Assembly: GCA_008931825.1 (NCBI GenBank)
Contig: QXVZ01016619.1
Location: 16,207 to 53,466, forward strand
DNA length: 37,260 nt
Origin: Phallusia fumigata
Taxonomy: Eukaryota; Chordata; Ascidiacea; Phlebobranchia; Ascidiidae
Reading direction: 5' to 3'
A program made the translations under genes and the position numbers. Below are positions 9,159 through 19,497 of this stretch, piece by piece. Below the pieces are notes generated by a model. That model did not search any database and was not told where the DNA came from. It worked only from the letters and a program-made list of their open reading frames with translations. Position 1 is the first letter of the stretch, and every line of letters begins with the position of its first letter.

Positions 9159-9488
9159 ATGCATAACCTTTGGACAAATTATTGTTTAACTCCAAGTTTG
9201 TATTCGCAGTGTGATGACAAATTTAAAATAGAAGTATTTTATATGAATCTATTAATAACAGTAAGAAATAACCATGACCTTTTGAACAAAAACAAAACAA
9301 CTTTAAAACAAGTAAAAAACTGCACTTGTGTCATTATAAAAATACAAGGTGTGTTGTCATTTGAAACTCTTACTGTAAATTCTAAATTCTTGCCTCACGA
9401 TAACATCGTGTGCTTGTACAGTCAACAACCACTCCCCCATTGTGGCAGTCTCTATTGCATGCAATATTGCTGTTGCAGTCAAATATAA
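9159..9488 (+). CDS. Hypothetical open frame, 109 codons from first ATG
   Basis: The frame is open from 9090 to a stop at 9486-9488. The first ATG is at 9159; a longer 126-residue reading would need a TTG at 9108. Read from the ATG the product is hydrophilic at first, with a Lys/Asn-rich middle and a cysteine-rich end (three consecutive Cys near the C terminus). There is no signal peptide, membrane segment or motif I recognise. The sequence is single-copy here, so copy comparison cannot test it. In AT-rich DNA of this length one open frame of this size can arise by chance. It could also be an exon of a split gene or a transposon remnant. Confidence 0.2.
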   Translation: MHNLWTNYCLTPSLYSQCDDKFKIEVFYMNLLITVRNNHDLLNKNKTTLKQVKNCTCVIIKIQGVLSFETLTVNSKFLPHDNIVCLYSQQPLPHCGSLYCMQYCCCSQI

Positions 9489-9899
9489 ACCTCTACTCTT
9501 GCCACGAAAGATACTTTTCTGCGAAATCAAATTAAAAAGGTTTTAAAAATTGTTTCTTTGGGTTAACCCAGAAACAGATGACCTGAATAGTCAACTCGCA
9601 ACAATTTTACATTGCTAAGCAAACAGGTGTACGTAACAAGAAACATTTTGGTTGCCAAAACTAACAGGTAAAAATGAATAAGCAGTGCCACATAACGACT
9701 TAAATTATTGTGATTGAATGTCCATTGATGCATTTTGTAAACAAATATTACCGCTTGGTTGGTTTTCAGAACTGAAACAACAGAAAGAGCAATTCCACGC
9801 CTGAACATAGCCTGAATTCTCTGTTAAGCTACGGATCACCAGGAACAAAAAGCGCAATGACATCCTATTACCTCAAACCCGGGCCTTTTTTGGCACAAG
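9489..9899. other. Non-coding stretch
   Basis: AT-rich sequence following the 9159-9488 open frame. The minus-strand open frame at 9563-9808 has no recognisable feature. Nothing else is supported. Confidence 0.4.
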
Positions 9900-9908
9900 A
9901 GAATGCAC

Positions 9909-10008
9909 GTCACGTGATTCGTCTGTGACGGTAATTCTTGAGGCGCAATCGTTGAACCGGTACATTCTCGATCACGTGACCTTGTTACGTTTTCGACCGA
10001 GTGACGTC
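9909..10008. promoter_or_regulatory. Inverted CACGTG pair with CRE
   Basis: GTCACGTGAT at 9909-9918 and its exact reverse complement ATCACGTGAC at 9971-9980 lie 62 bp apart, followed by TGACGTC at 10002-10008. The ten-base form is the extended E-box bound by USF/TFE/MITF-type factors, and TGACGTC is a CRE-type site. The surroundings ('cacaagagaatgcacgtcacg', 'cttgaggcgcaatc') resemble the PM modules, so this is probably a diverged PM copy. No adjacent gene is recognised. Confidence 0.45.
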
Positions 10009-10059
10009 TTTGATTTGTCAGGGGGTTGTGATTGCTGTACAGCGTCAATAAAGACACGA

Positions 10060-10395
10060 ATATAGTCTGTTAAATAGGAAAGAGTGCTAAGGACATAATT
10101 TGTATTCAAATAGTCGTGTGGTTTGGGCTCCATGAGCCGGCGAAAAAAAACAATCTTTTTCGGTTTCGGTACGAAGGAGGCCACCTGTCAAAGGTTGGGT
10201 AACGCAAGTTAGTAAGCCAAGGGTGTGGCTTGCCCGATTCGCCGTAATCGGATCTGCCCATAAAGGTAATGTTTTCCCTCGCCGTTATTTATTAAATCAG
10301 AGGTACACAACACTCTCGCCGCATCACAGACTTCCCAAACGGCCAACAGCAAGTCCAAGTTATTTTATGAAATACATACTACAAAGAAATGGCAT
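10060..10395. other. Non-coding stretch before G1
   Basis: Single-copy sequence with a short CpG-containing part around 10200-10330. The plus-strand frame 10223-10417 crosses into the G1 repeat and is not supported by the second copy. Confidence 0.35.
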
Positions 10396-12016
10396 TTATC
10401 CGATAATATCCTATTAACTCGTGCCAAAAAATGTGGCGAAATAATAAGCTTATTAATGATTACCTGCACCGTATTATTGCAGTTGCAGCAGCCAAAGTAT
10501 CTTTAATAATCCACGGCCGCCTTTGCATTTATGTTAGTGCAAATGTGTGCGGCTTAATAAGTCATCATGTTCAACGTTTAAGTACTCTGGGCCCGAGGTT
10601 TCGCGTTACAGGGAATGTATCTCGTGAGCATCGCTTTTGTCCACAAGAAAGAGTTTTTATTAGTGCCCGACCGCCATTACATACACTTTGTGATGTATGT
10701 ATGCGGTCTCATAAACTCGTCGACTGCTAACAGCCATGGCGCAGGCTTTGAACTCCTGTCTTATAAACCTCTTGCATGTTTAATTTATTCGGTTTGTTTG
10801 CGTTTTGAAAGCCGATAATACCCAAGACTAGTATTACTGGTTCATATGTTTGCCCTAACCGGTCGGCGGGTTTTCAGTTTTTTGGTTCAACAGTGCCTAA
10901 TGTTTAATTTTCCGCACAACTAACCAAATATTTAAAAAGTTAAATTTCACAACGAGTACGACTTAGATTTCTTCGTATCACTAATCTCCACTAAAAGATT
11001 ATTGCAAACGACCTGCTTTTAAAGACTCAAAGTCTTCCATATTGTTGGCTTAGCTGGAGGCGTAACGCTAATGTTTGGTGACTGTTTCGAATGCGATTCA
11101 AAACTGTGTGTGAAATTTATTTTAAAAGGGGTCAAATCCTTGCGTCTGTTGAGGCTTTTTGTCTTTTCCGCTGCCAAAGGTCGACAAAAAATCATTTCCA
11201 GCGTTTTTGAAAATAATCTTACAACTGAAATATTTTCGCAGTATTGTTTGTGTCCTAGTGCGGTTTGAATTAACGTAAACGACTGCGCAGCCAATGCTGC
11301 CTCACTAAAACGAAGTCTAAACAAAGCAAAGACTAAAGTACAAATCGCTTTGCTGATAAAGTTAAGCATTTCAGAAACTATCTACGCATAGACAAGCAGG
11401 AAGTATTAGGTAAACAGATTTAGTTTAATGTAACATTTGACATTTGACATGAGGGTAATTTGCTACTCTTGAATGCGATTTTACCATAAAACTCGCGTTT
11501 ACGGATGACTAGGTTCTCGCCTTAACCAGCGGATGCGCTTACTCATGTGGTCGTGTATAACCACGTGTTGATAGTGCTGTTATTGCTGTAACCCATAAGT
11601 TGCCAGGGCAAAACAGGAATGACCCGCTCTTCCTGATTTGTTCATTAATCATCGTAGGAACTCAAAATTGAAATGCTCAAATGGACGCAATTTGTATGTA
11701 AAGAATATTGTTTTAATTGTTGCGTACAAAGCACAACCCAGACATTCTGTTCGAGACAGAGTCGCATAAAAGTCTATTGTACAATACAAAAACACACAAT
11801 GTAGTGAAGACAAAGGGAATGAATTGGTGGAAACTACACACATGTGTATAACCCTGGTGCTTGTTGCTGAAAAACTTAACGTGGGTGGCACAGATGAAAT
11901 AAGTATGATCATTTAGATGAAATAAGTATGATCAACTCTGACCGCTTTGAAGAAAATACCTGAAATTAAGACCTGTAGCAACTTTTTTCTTGCTGTGGGT
12001 GAGCGCTCGGCAACAC
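10396..12016. repeat. Segment G, copy G1
   Basis: It begins with 'ttatccgataatatcctatt' and ends with 'gagcgctcggcaacac', exactly the limits of G2. Identity to G2 is about 95% by eye, with several small indels and one ~195-bp difference: G1 lacks the segment present at about 12642-12823 of G2. G1 abuts the N at 12017. No open frame survives the comparison intact: the frame at 11019-11369 is changed by indels in G2. Confidence 0.8.
11892..11934 (+). repeat. Two 20-bp tandem repeats in G1
   Basis: AGATGAAATAAGTATGATCA occurs at 11892-11911 and again at 11915-11934, a 23-bp period. Both copies are kept in G2. Confidence 0.85.
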
Positions 12017-12911
12017 NTTATCCGATAATATCCTATTAACTCGTGCCTAAAAATGTGGTGAAATAATAAGCTTATTAATGATTGCACCATATTATTGCAG
12101 TTGCAACAGCCAAAGTATCTTTACTAATGCACGGCCGCCGTTGCATTTATTTTAGTGCAAATGTGTGCGGCCTAATAAGCTAGTACTCTGGGCCCGAGGT
12201 TTCGCGTTACAGGGAATGTTTCTCGTGAGCATCTCTTTTGTCCACAAGAAAGAGTTTTTATTAGTGCCCGACCGCCATTACATACACTTGTTATGTATGT
12301 GTGCGGTCTCATAAACTCGTATCATCGACTGCTAACAGCCATGGCGCAGGCTTTGCACTCCTGTCCTATAAATCTCTTGCGTGTTTAATTCAATCGGTTT
12401 ATTTGCGTTTTGAAAGCCGATAATACCCAAGCCTAGTATCACTGGTTCATATGTTTGCCCTAACCGGACGGCGGGTTTTAGTTTTTTGTTTCCCAGCAGT
12501 GTCTAATGTTTAATTTTCTGCACAACTAACCAAATATTTAAAAAGCTAAATTTCACAACGAGAACGACTTAGATTTCTTCGTATCACTAATCTCCACTAA
12601 AAGATTATTTCAAACGACCTGCTTTTAAAGACTCAAAGTCTCTGTAAAAGCCCTAACTGTATTAGTGAATAAATTTCAAGCGTGCCTGTTTTATCCACAA
12701 GAACCTTTAATCGGTTTGTTGGCATTTTCAGACTCGATACTACACAAGCCTAGTACCACTGGTTAACATGTTTAGCTTGACCGCTTGCTGTATGATAAAG
12801 ACATGTTTTTTTCAAGGCCTCTTTTCCATATTGTTGGCTTAGCTGGAGGCGTAACGCTAATGTTTGGTGACTGTTTCGACTGTGATTCAAAACTGTGTGT
12901 GAAATTTATTT

Positions 12912-13256
12912 TAAAAGGGGTCAAATCCTCGCGTCTGTTGAGGCTTTTTGTCTTTTCCGCTGCCAAAGGTCGACAAAAAATCATTTGAAGCGTTTTTGAA
13001 AAAAATGTTACAACTGAAATATTTTCGCTGTATTGGTTGTGTCCTAGTGCGGTTTGAATTAACGTATAAACGACAGCGCAGCCNTAAAAGGGGTCAAATC
13101 CTCGCGTCTGTTGAGGCTTTTTGTCTTTTCCGCTGCCAAAGGTCGACAAAAAATCATTTGAAGCGTTTTTGAAAAAAATGTTACAACTGAAATATTTTCG
13201 CTGTATTGGTTGTGTCCTAGTGCGGTTTGAATTAACGTATAAACGACAGCGCAGCC
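12912..13256 (+). repeat. Exact 172-bp direct duplication around N at 13084
   Basis: Bases 12912-13083 and 13085-13256 are identical. G1 has the block once. This is probably an unmerged contig overlap. The 173-residue minus-strand frame across it (12772-13293) exists only because of this join. Confidence 0.85.
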
Positions 13257-13863
13257 AATACTGCCTCACTAAAACGAAGTCTAAACAAAGCAAAGACTAA
13301 AGTACAAATCGCTTTGCTGATAAAGTTAAGCATTTCAGAAACTATCTACGCATAGACAAGCAGGAAGTATTAGGTAAACAGATTTAGTTTAATGTAACAT
13401 TTGACATTTGACATGAGGGTAATTTGCTACTCTTGAATGCGATTTTACCATAAAACTCGCGTTTACGGATGACTAGGTTCTCGCCTTAACCAGCGGATGC
13501 GCTTACTCATGTGGTCGTGTATAACCACGTGTTGATAGTGCTGTTATTGCTGTAACCCATAAGTTGCCAGGGCAAAACAGGAATGACCCGCTCTTCCTGA
13601 TTTGTTCATTAATCAGCGTAGGAACTCAAAATTGAAATGCTCAAACGGACGCAATTTGTATGTAAAGAATATTGTTTTAATTGTTGTGTACAAAGCACAA
13701 CCCAGACATTCTGTTCGATACAGAGTCGCATAAATGTCTAATGTACAATACAAAAACACATTCACAATAATGTAAGGACACAAAGGGCAACCAATTGGTG
13801 GAAACTACACACATGTGTATATCCCTGGTGCTTGTTGCTGAAAAAACTTAACGTGGGTGACAC

Positions 13864-13906
13864 AGATGAAATAAGTATGATCATTTAGATGAAATAAGTA
13901 TGATCA
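13864..13906 (+). repeat. Two 20-bp tandem repeats in G2
   Basis: AGATGAAATAAGTATGATCA occurs at 13864-13883 and 13887-13906, the exact counterpart of the G1 pair. Confidence 0.85.
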
Positions 13907-13988
13907 ACTCTGACCGCTTTGTAGAAAATACCTGAAATTAAGACCTGTAGCAACTTTTTTCTTGCTGTGGGTGAGCGCTCGGCAACAC

Positions 13989-14540
13989 AAGAATTAAAAC
14001 ATGTTAATTTTTAGCACAATTGCTTGCCAAACAATGGAAGGGTAGTAACGCACAACGCAAACCAACTTCGGTTGCTTAGCAATTTTATCACCAGCTGTCC
14101 ATGGTAGGATGCAGGAGAGCTAGGCAGCTTTATGGCTACACAGGGTCAATGCTTTTCCCATAACTGTCCTCTCAATAACCTCACATGCCTTCAGTTTACA
14201 GACCTTTGCAACGCTCTATAACTGCTTTGAAAGCTACACAACAAACATTGTTTGGCAACATACTGGGCTTACCACAATTTTACAACTTGAAACCGGAACG
14301 CTTTCAAACAAGCGGGAAAATACGGAGCCGGGGCAATCAACTCACGTTCGTAGTGAGATGTTAAAATGCCAAATATGTCAACGTAAAAAAGTAAGGACAA
14401 AATAGAACACGATGTTACACGCTATTAATAAAAGTATGGGTCACTTAACCACACCAGATTATGGTTACGGACTGGTCAAACAACCGGGACATTTTGGCTG
14501 ACTGGGCGGGACAGCGGGACAAAACGGGACGTATGGTAAG
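13989..14540. other. Non-coding stretch with an X-box-like site
   Basis: Mostly single-copy AT-rich sequence. GTTGCTTAGCAAT at 14071-14083 resembles the RFX X-box found in D2 and D3. Bases about 14470-14530 contain short repeats of 'cgggac' (three times in about 55 bp). No gene is recognised. Confidence 0.4.
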
Positions 14541-15059
14541 CTTACAACATATCAACACTCTTTGTACCTGCGTTACTGCAACTAGTTACTTGCCTGAACA
14601 CAGCTGGGGCGCTGGTCCTTTTATGCCTTAGGTTCTCTGTGCTGCTTTTTTCTGTTTTTCGATACGAGAGTCTACAAGTGAATGATTGCGCAGCGACATC
14701 GTTTGTAATTGGCATTGTTTCGACCTTTAACATCCAGGCTTTCAAAAAACGTATTTACCACAAAAGGCGCGTAGTGGAGGACAGCCTGACGTCTGGGAGA
14801 GTTCACTTGTTTGAAAGTTCGTAGGCGACATTGTATTTTCATCTTTGTCTTTGGGAACCTTTCCGGTGTGAAACAATAGTTTATGTTCGACTGTTAATAA
14901 GAGCAAACAATGGTACGCTATATAGTTGCAAGCTAAATGGTTTTTAATTAAATACAAGACTGTGGGAGATGAGCTGATAAATTGCAGAACAGAAGCAAGT
15001 GTATTTAAACCCGGTAAAGCCAGATCACCTTCATTTTCTGTGAATTAAAACGTCATTCT
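14541..15059. other. Diverged PM-like sequence and non-coding flank
   Basis: Bases about 14560-14730 follow the order of PM modules ('ctgcgttactgcaact', 'ggcgctggtcc', 'cgatacgagag', 'gattgcgcagcgacatcg', 'gtaattggc') at low identity. One inverted CCAAT (ATTGG, about 14706-14710) remains. The rest is AT-rich and featureless. Short frames on both strands overlap and are unsupported. Confidence 0.35.
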
Positions 15060-15484
15060 CAACAGTAAACAACAACACTGTTCTGAGCTGCACACCTAAG
15101 TCAGTTTAATATTCCGAGCTACATAACAGGTGGGCGACTGTTAACCTCGTATTATTTTCTGTTGTTTCAGATTTTTAATGGCACAAACACTTAGGAAATT
15201 TAACCTAAGCCTTGAGTAATGTTGTTGTTGTATTGAAAGTCGAATATATCTGAAACTGATGCAATACTTAATTGGAATATTCTCACGAACGGAACGTCGC
15301 AACCAAAGTTTTCAAACTGTCAGTTATATATGCAGGTATTTTACATTTGTGCCTTGTGCTTAATTAGTAGCCTTTTTCGCAGCAAGTTCAAAGCTTCTAA
15401 ACATGAATACCGCTTTGCTTGCAGCAAGTTTGCGGTACAACAGGCTTATTTTATATTTTTGCACTTCAAAAGACCGGTCTTTAC

Positions 15485-15723
15485 GTAGACCAGTGGTTCC
15501 CAACCTTTTAAAGCTCGCGGCCCACTTTTAAAGACCATTTAATTTGGCGGACCACTGCGAGATGTTGCGAAAAAACACAATGAAACAAGAACTAAGATAA
15601 CGACGAATTTTACAAAATCAAATTTGAAGCTATTTTTTTAGAACTTTTCTTATTAGCGCTTGAAACTAGCGACAGTTATAACGAATTTTATGTAAAAAAT
15701 TGCAAACGTTTCTTATATTTTAG
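15485..15723 (+). mobile_element. hAT-type transposon end, truncated
   Basis: Starting at 15491, CAGTGGTTCCCAACCTTTT and the following 'gctcgcggcccac' are the characteristic terminal inverted repeat and subterminal sequence of a large family of animal hAT elements and MITEs. D3 has an uninterrupted site: its 'agtctttac' joins directly to 'cttttttggcattg' (about 26122-26140). The right-hand inverted terminus and an 8-bp target duplication are not visible, so the copy is truncated or was rearranged. There is no transposase coding sequence. Confidence 0.6.
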
Positions 15724-15757
15724 CTTTTTTTGGTATTGATACTACAATTACCGAGAG

Positions 15758-15886
15758 ATGTGCGACAGCTACAAACGGCTGCAGGTGGATTTGGAATACC
15801 AGAAAACGCGTTTCCAATGTCGTTTGTCAATTCCAGTGCTCTCAATTTTTTACAAGCGCTTATTAGAAAATATGTGCAAAATTTAG
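15758..15886 (+). CDS. Short open frame shared by D1 and D3, possible terminal exon
   Basis: The frame is open from 15740, with an ATG at 15758 and a stop at 15884-15886, giving 42 residues from the ATG. The product is basic and helical-looking ('DSYKRLQVDLEYQKTRFQ' near the start, 'YKRLLENMCKI' at the end). D3 carries the last 30 or so residues in frame within 26270-26458 with F-to-L and Y-to-H changes, but its upstream part is interrupted by an additional ~120 bp and its end reads through to a different stop. The frame lies just after the hAT fragment, whose end 'tatattttag' could act as a splice acceptor. No family is recognised; a decayed gene piece or chance are equally possible. Confidence 0.2.
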   Translation: MCDSYKRLQVDLEYQKTRFQCRLSIPVLSIFYKRLLENMCKI

Positions 15887-16313
15887 GCTGCTCATTTAAC
15901 ACTATGTACTACTGTTGAGGATTTTTTTAATAATCGCGTCTTTCCGATCGAAAAGTTAATGAAAGGGGACAGTTATGCCTTTTCAGTCGCTGATTAATTA
16001 ACCATTAAAACGGGGTATTAATTGAGTTGAGTTTATCTCGCGTGGTGAAAGAAACCATAGCGTACCAGTTGCATTAAAACAATCACCAGGCTGGAAATGG
16101 CGTTAAAACGTTATGAGACGCAAAAAAGTTAAGGGCACAATTGGTTGAACGCGCTGCAGCTACACTGTATAACTGGTAACTATTAATGATCCCCCTCCAA
16201 AAAAACTAGTATTTAGTTTATTAAATTTTTATGTGCTTGCGGTGCACGCGGTAAACAATTAAACCCTTCACATTTCTCTCTCACCCGAAAACCAAGTAAA
16301 CAGAAACTCCGTT

Positions 16314-16348
16314 TATCTTGAAAAGCGGAACCAACTCATCCCGGGCAC
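16314..16348 (-). other. 35-bp core in D1, minus orientation
   Basis: Reverse complement of the T3 core at 7657-7691, including 'tgaaaagcggaaccaact' on the plus strand. Also in the D1 minus strand, just upstream, is 'agattgcgtaata', and just downstream 'ttttcgggtgagagaga'. Both also flank the corresponding part of T1 and T2 in the same order, so D and T modules share an ancestral block in opposite orientation. Confidence 0.6.
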
Positions 16349-17077
16349 AGTATTACGCAATCTGGTTACCTAGACCGCAGCTCTCGAATACAACGCATAA
16401 CTTTCAAAGATATCAACCAAACAATGCCAACCAACAGTTTTTAAAGGAATATTTAAAACACATTTACGACTGGCATTGAAATTTTGCGCGCACACTTTCT
16501 AAAATGAAATTAAAGTTGTTGCGCTTACCGAGGATCAAATTTCAACTTTCTCAAAGCTACAAAAATGACAAAGAAGTTATTTCAAAGCAGTTACAGAACG
16601 TGGTACGCGTAAAGGCTGGTTAAGAAGGACAGCTCGTTTCCAGTCGCCCACCGGTAAACCACCGTACGTTAAATGTGGTTGCATTCAACCAATTTACACT
16701 GCCAGACAACTTTGCACGGAATCCAAACTCCAAAATTAAAAAAAAGAATCGTATGAATAAACCCATAGCATGGAAGTCAAAGTAACGCTGTTTTTCACAA
16801 ACACACTACATGTGGTTTAAAAAAACGCTACATTTAAAGGTTCTTAAATAATCTGGTTCGCTGTAAAGTTGCCACTTTCGCACAATTATTTCTTGCGAAA
16901 CCTTTTCAATTATTGTGAGACTGTAACTTTCCTATACCTGCGGCAAAATCTCCTGGTCTCATTCCAAACGTTTGCCTGCGTTCCGACAAGAGTGTTGCTG
17001 CTGACTAAGCAGTTACGAAGGGCCCAATGGCGTAAGATTGGAGTGAAAATATGACTCGGCGCAAACTGATCGATAGA

Positions 17078-17191
17078 GGGGCGTGGCTTTCGTGATTGGT
17101 CGAAATCGGGTGAGTTGTCCAATAGAAAGGTCGGATTTTCGGCTACCGGTTTTATGCGGATGTCAGAAACGTTATTGCTCAATGGTCCATT
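17078..17191. promoter_or_regulatory. GC-box and CCAAT cluster in D1
   Basis: GGGGCGTGGC (17078-17087, Sp/KLF type), ATTGG (17095-17099) and CCAAT (17119-17123) occur within 46 bp, with a further 'caatgg' near 17180. D3 keeps the same set (27548-27596). The arrangement resembles a housekeeping-type promoter. The overlapping minus-strand frame 16910-17236 is broken by frameshifts in D3, which favours a regulatory rather than a coding reading. Confidence 0.45.
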
Positions 17192-17369
17192 CTCTCGTGG
17201 CCTGGGATTGAGTAAATCTACCTTGTGGTTTGACATTGGTTGACTTTATTGTTTTGGGCTGGTTTGCCAGTTCCGTTCCCGTGTCTGCAAACAACGACGC
17301 TGCAGTGGTGACGTTTGCGGGTGTTATCACCAAATAAGGGCATGTGTAATCGCTTGCGATACGTGACAA
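17172..17369 (-). CDS. 65-codon minus-strand open frame, unusually conserved with D3
   Basis: The frame is open on the minus strand in D1 and D3 (27647-27844), ending at the same stop. The two copies differ by only 3 of 198 bases (I/L, R/K and one silent change), whereas neighbouring D sequence differs by about 5% plus indels. There is no ATG; the track of codons could be an exon. Further upstream on the same strand the reading continues in D2 without the TGA that closes it in D1. The residues are polar ('TGTELANQPKTIKSTNVKPQ' region) with no recognised domain. Selection on a regulatory element or recent gene conversion would explain the conservation equally well. Confidence 0.2.
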   Translation of the reverse strand: MSRIASDYTCPYLVITPANVTTAASLFADTGTELANQPKTIKSTNVKPQGRFTQSQATREWTIEQ

Positions 17370-17471
17370 TTTATGTTTTCTTTCCGAGACTTGTCTGTTC
17401 TGTCAACAGTTCTCTAAAAACTCTAAACACAGTTCAATTTGATTTTCTAATTCTTGACAACACCAATCATT

Positions 17472-17681
17472 ATGACAACTGATTTGGTAATAACTCACAT
17501 GAAAATCTCCAATGTACATGTTAGCAGCTATTACGCCACGACCCGTGCACTGAACCGCTTTATGGCTCCTTTCATCGGCGCCGGGGATAACACACGGAAA
17601 AAGTTTGCCTTGGGGTTATGGCCGCCCGACGATCGCTGGTCGCGTTTGAAAGCAGTCAACCTGTGTTTACGTGACACTTAA
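17472..17681 (+). CDS. 69-codon open frame preserved in D1 and D3
   Basis: ATG at 17472, stop at 17679-17681. The D3 counterpart (27947-28156) has the same length with no indel. Over the 228 bp from the shared TTG the two copies differ at 12 sites; I count about 7 replacement and 5 silent changes, so constraint on the protein is at most mild. D2 is frameshifted and partly deleted. The predicted product has a 'GAGDNTRKKFALGLWPPDD' stretch and ends 'SRLKAVNLCLRDT'. No family is recognised. It overlaps no other candidate on the opposite strand beyond 17480. Confidence 0.2.
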   Translation: MTTDLVITHMKISNVHVSSYYATTRALNRFMAPFIGAGDNTRKKFALGLWPPDDRWSRLKAVNLCLRDT

Positions 17682-18567
17682 TCTGTTTAAGTTGAAAATG
17701 GATTGTCAGCTGTATAATTTGCGTGTTTCGCTTCCGCCCTAAAAAAATGGTTTACTCAACATTATTTTTACCTTGTGTGGTTGTGTGCGAGGGTGAACCC
17801 TTTCGGGGCCGTGGCACGCAAGTTGACTTCCCCAAAAAATCATTTGCAGACCTGACTGTTTTGCCAACCGTTGTCTAAATAAACTTCGCGTTAATTTTTA
17901 AACCCTTGAGATCACTAACCACGGATCTGATGATAATTCTTATCAAAATTAGCCCTTAAGGGGCCAAATATTTTTTAAGCGACATGCCGAATAAACACTT
18001 CCGCAATAACTCATGGCACCTTAGGGTTTGGTGTTTACGCACGGAAAAGAGATTACATGTATCAGGTGTCGTCAAAACCGATAAGCATTATTTTTTGAGC
18101 GCTGGTTGTTAAAAATACGCTCAGGTTCAGACTGCTATCAAAGTTTATGAGCGTTTATTAGAACAAAATGCTCACGTAAAATACGCTTACTGCCATATCT
18201 ATCCTTTTGACCGCTACGCTGCTATGAACTGATGTTAAATATTTATGACAATTATTGCGTTTTTCCAATTATTGCATCACAGTATGCAAATCCGAAAGTA
18301 GCTTACTTTGTTGGTAAGTAAGGCTTGCGACAAAATGTCCCTTTAGGAAGTTCCGCTTATTTCGCTTTCGAGCAAAACAACGTACTGACGCTCGAACAAG
18401 CAACACAGGTCTGGCAAACCGCGTCGGGTCGCGCACTTTAATCGCTGCGCCCTTTTTTGTTTTGGAACAAACGACGTACGAGACCAGAAGCGCCGTGGGT
18501 TCTCTTTCAGATGTGGGAACTCCTCTTAACTCGTAAAAAGACACATGTTTCTGTTTAAACAAATGTT

Positions 18568-18690
18568 GGGTGAAGTTTCTTGGTTCGGTTAACGCTTGGC
18601 GGGGCCAAATCACGCAGGAATATAGGCACTCAATTGCTTTGTCAAAGGATTTTAAACTGGCTGCTTAGAACTGCGTGCACGCGCAAATCC
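18568..18690. repeat. E module fragment E1
   Basis: This ~120-bp piece, centred on 'cgcttggcggggccaaatc' and 'gcaggaatataggcactcaa', recurs at about 21701-21830 (E2) and 29555-29690 (E3) with about 90-95% identity by eye. Only this central part of E remains after D1. Confidence 0.65.
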
Positions 18691-18929
18691 AACCATGACC
18701 GCCTGACACAATTAAACAACAGCCCGGACCCGACGCCGTTTCACCAAAGAGAGAGAAAGAAATTGCGCAAACTCGGAAGCCGGGGCCTTTCTCATTATGA
18801 AGCCAGTCGAGCCAGTCGAGGCGTCTTTCATTGCAGGTACTTTTCATTATCATGACTCTGGTTCTTAAACAATGGATTAAAACAGATGTATCCGATTTTT
18901 GTTTTGAAACAGATATAATCAACGATTCA
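18691..18929. other. Non-coding single-copy stretch
   Basis: It contains a short tandem 'gccagtcga' pair near 18800-18818 and GC-richer sequence around 18720-18800. No gene is supported. Confidence 0.35.
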
Positions 18930-19110
18930 CAGAAATCTCGTATAAAACATACTTTTACAGATTGTAACAATTAGCTAATAAACGCAGGAACAGATGTGAC
19001 GTCATTAACATTGCACGCGAACTCATTACATTTTGAAATAATTTGTAAACTGACGCTGCATTTAAAAGGTTCCTGACTGATTGTGTACGGAATTGTCATT
19101 GAAAATTAAC
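18930..19110. repeat. H repeat, first copy
   Basis: Matches 31550-31720: both have 'aaacgcag(g)aaca', 'tgacgtcat' (a consensus CRE palindrome, about 18997-19005 here), 'gcacgcgaa' and 'gtgtacggaattgt(t)cattgaaaatta' in the same order. Confidence 0.6.
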
Positions 19111-19490
19111 AAGAGGTGCCACGTTTAACAAACCAGGCGTGGTCAAATGGAATCAAACTTCCATTTTTACTCTTCCGGCAAATGTGTTTTTTGGCGTACC
19201 GACGTTTCGACGTCCAACTCAGGGTGTCAAAAATCATGGTGCAATTTAATTTATGTCACACTCTTAAAACACGCAGCGTGTTTCGCGTTTTCCGCTGTTT
19301 CTGATTTATAAATCTTGCGTCTGAAGCATTTGTAAGTTATTTTTGCGTGAGGCACATTTTTCACACTTTTTTTTGCTAACACGTGTCGGGGATTCATAAC
19401 CAACCCACAACCACAATCGAATTCGCGTTATTCATCCGTGACCGCGACTCCCACTTATCGCATTGGTCCTTGACAGCCCAATGAAGTCGG
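19111..19490. other. Non-coding stretch with E-box and inverted CCAAT pair
   Basis: CACGTG lies at 19380-19385. About 80 bp later 'cattggtcc' and 'cccaatga' form an inverted CCAAT pair (about 19461-19483). This may be a small promoter-like element; no gene is identified. Confidence 0.35.
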
Positions 19491-19497
19491 TTGTCAG

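Larger units (their letters stand above)
12018..13988. repeat. Segment G, copy G2
   Basis: This is the second copy of G, directly after the N. It contains about 195 bp absent from G1 (roughly 12642-12823). That extra piece is itself a diverged copy of 12380-12470: both share 'aatcggttt', 'cccaagcctagta/acaagcctagtacc' and 'cactggtt'. It also holds the exact 172-bp duplication around the N at 13084. G1 and G2 are either two divergent alleles laid end to end or a true tandem duplication. Confidence 0.8.
15060..18500. repeat. D module, copy D1
   Basis: D1 is matched by D3 (25880-29075) at roughly 90-95% identity by eye from about 15404 onward, and by D2 (19665-21060) over its second half. The upstream part 15060-15405 matches the old remnant D4a (33040-33530). 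Relative to D3, D1 lacks about 170 bp near 15450 and about 120 bp near 15790, and lacks the X-box segment near 18270. It carries a ~240-bp hAT-derived insert (15485-15723). Its parts include the minus-oriented 35-bp core, a GC-box/CCAAT cluster and several short open frames, all listed separately. Confidence 0.75.

Noticed and set aside
12772..13293. Longest open frame in the window (173 codons, minus strand)
   Set aside because: It crosses the N at 13084 and repeats its own sequence because of the exact 172-bp duplication. G1 does not preserve it.
16910..17236. 108-codon minus-strand frame in D1
   Set aside because: D3 carries frameshifts in the middle of it, and it overlaps the conserved GC-box/CCAAT cluster.
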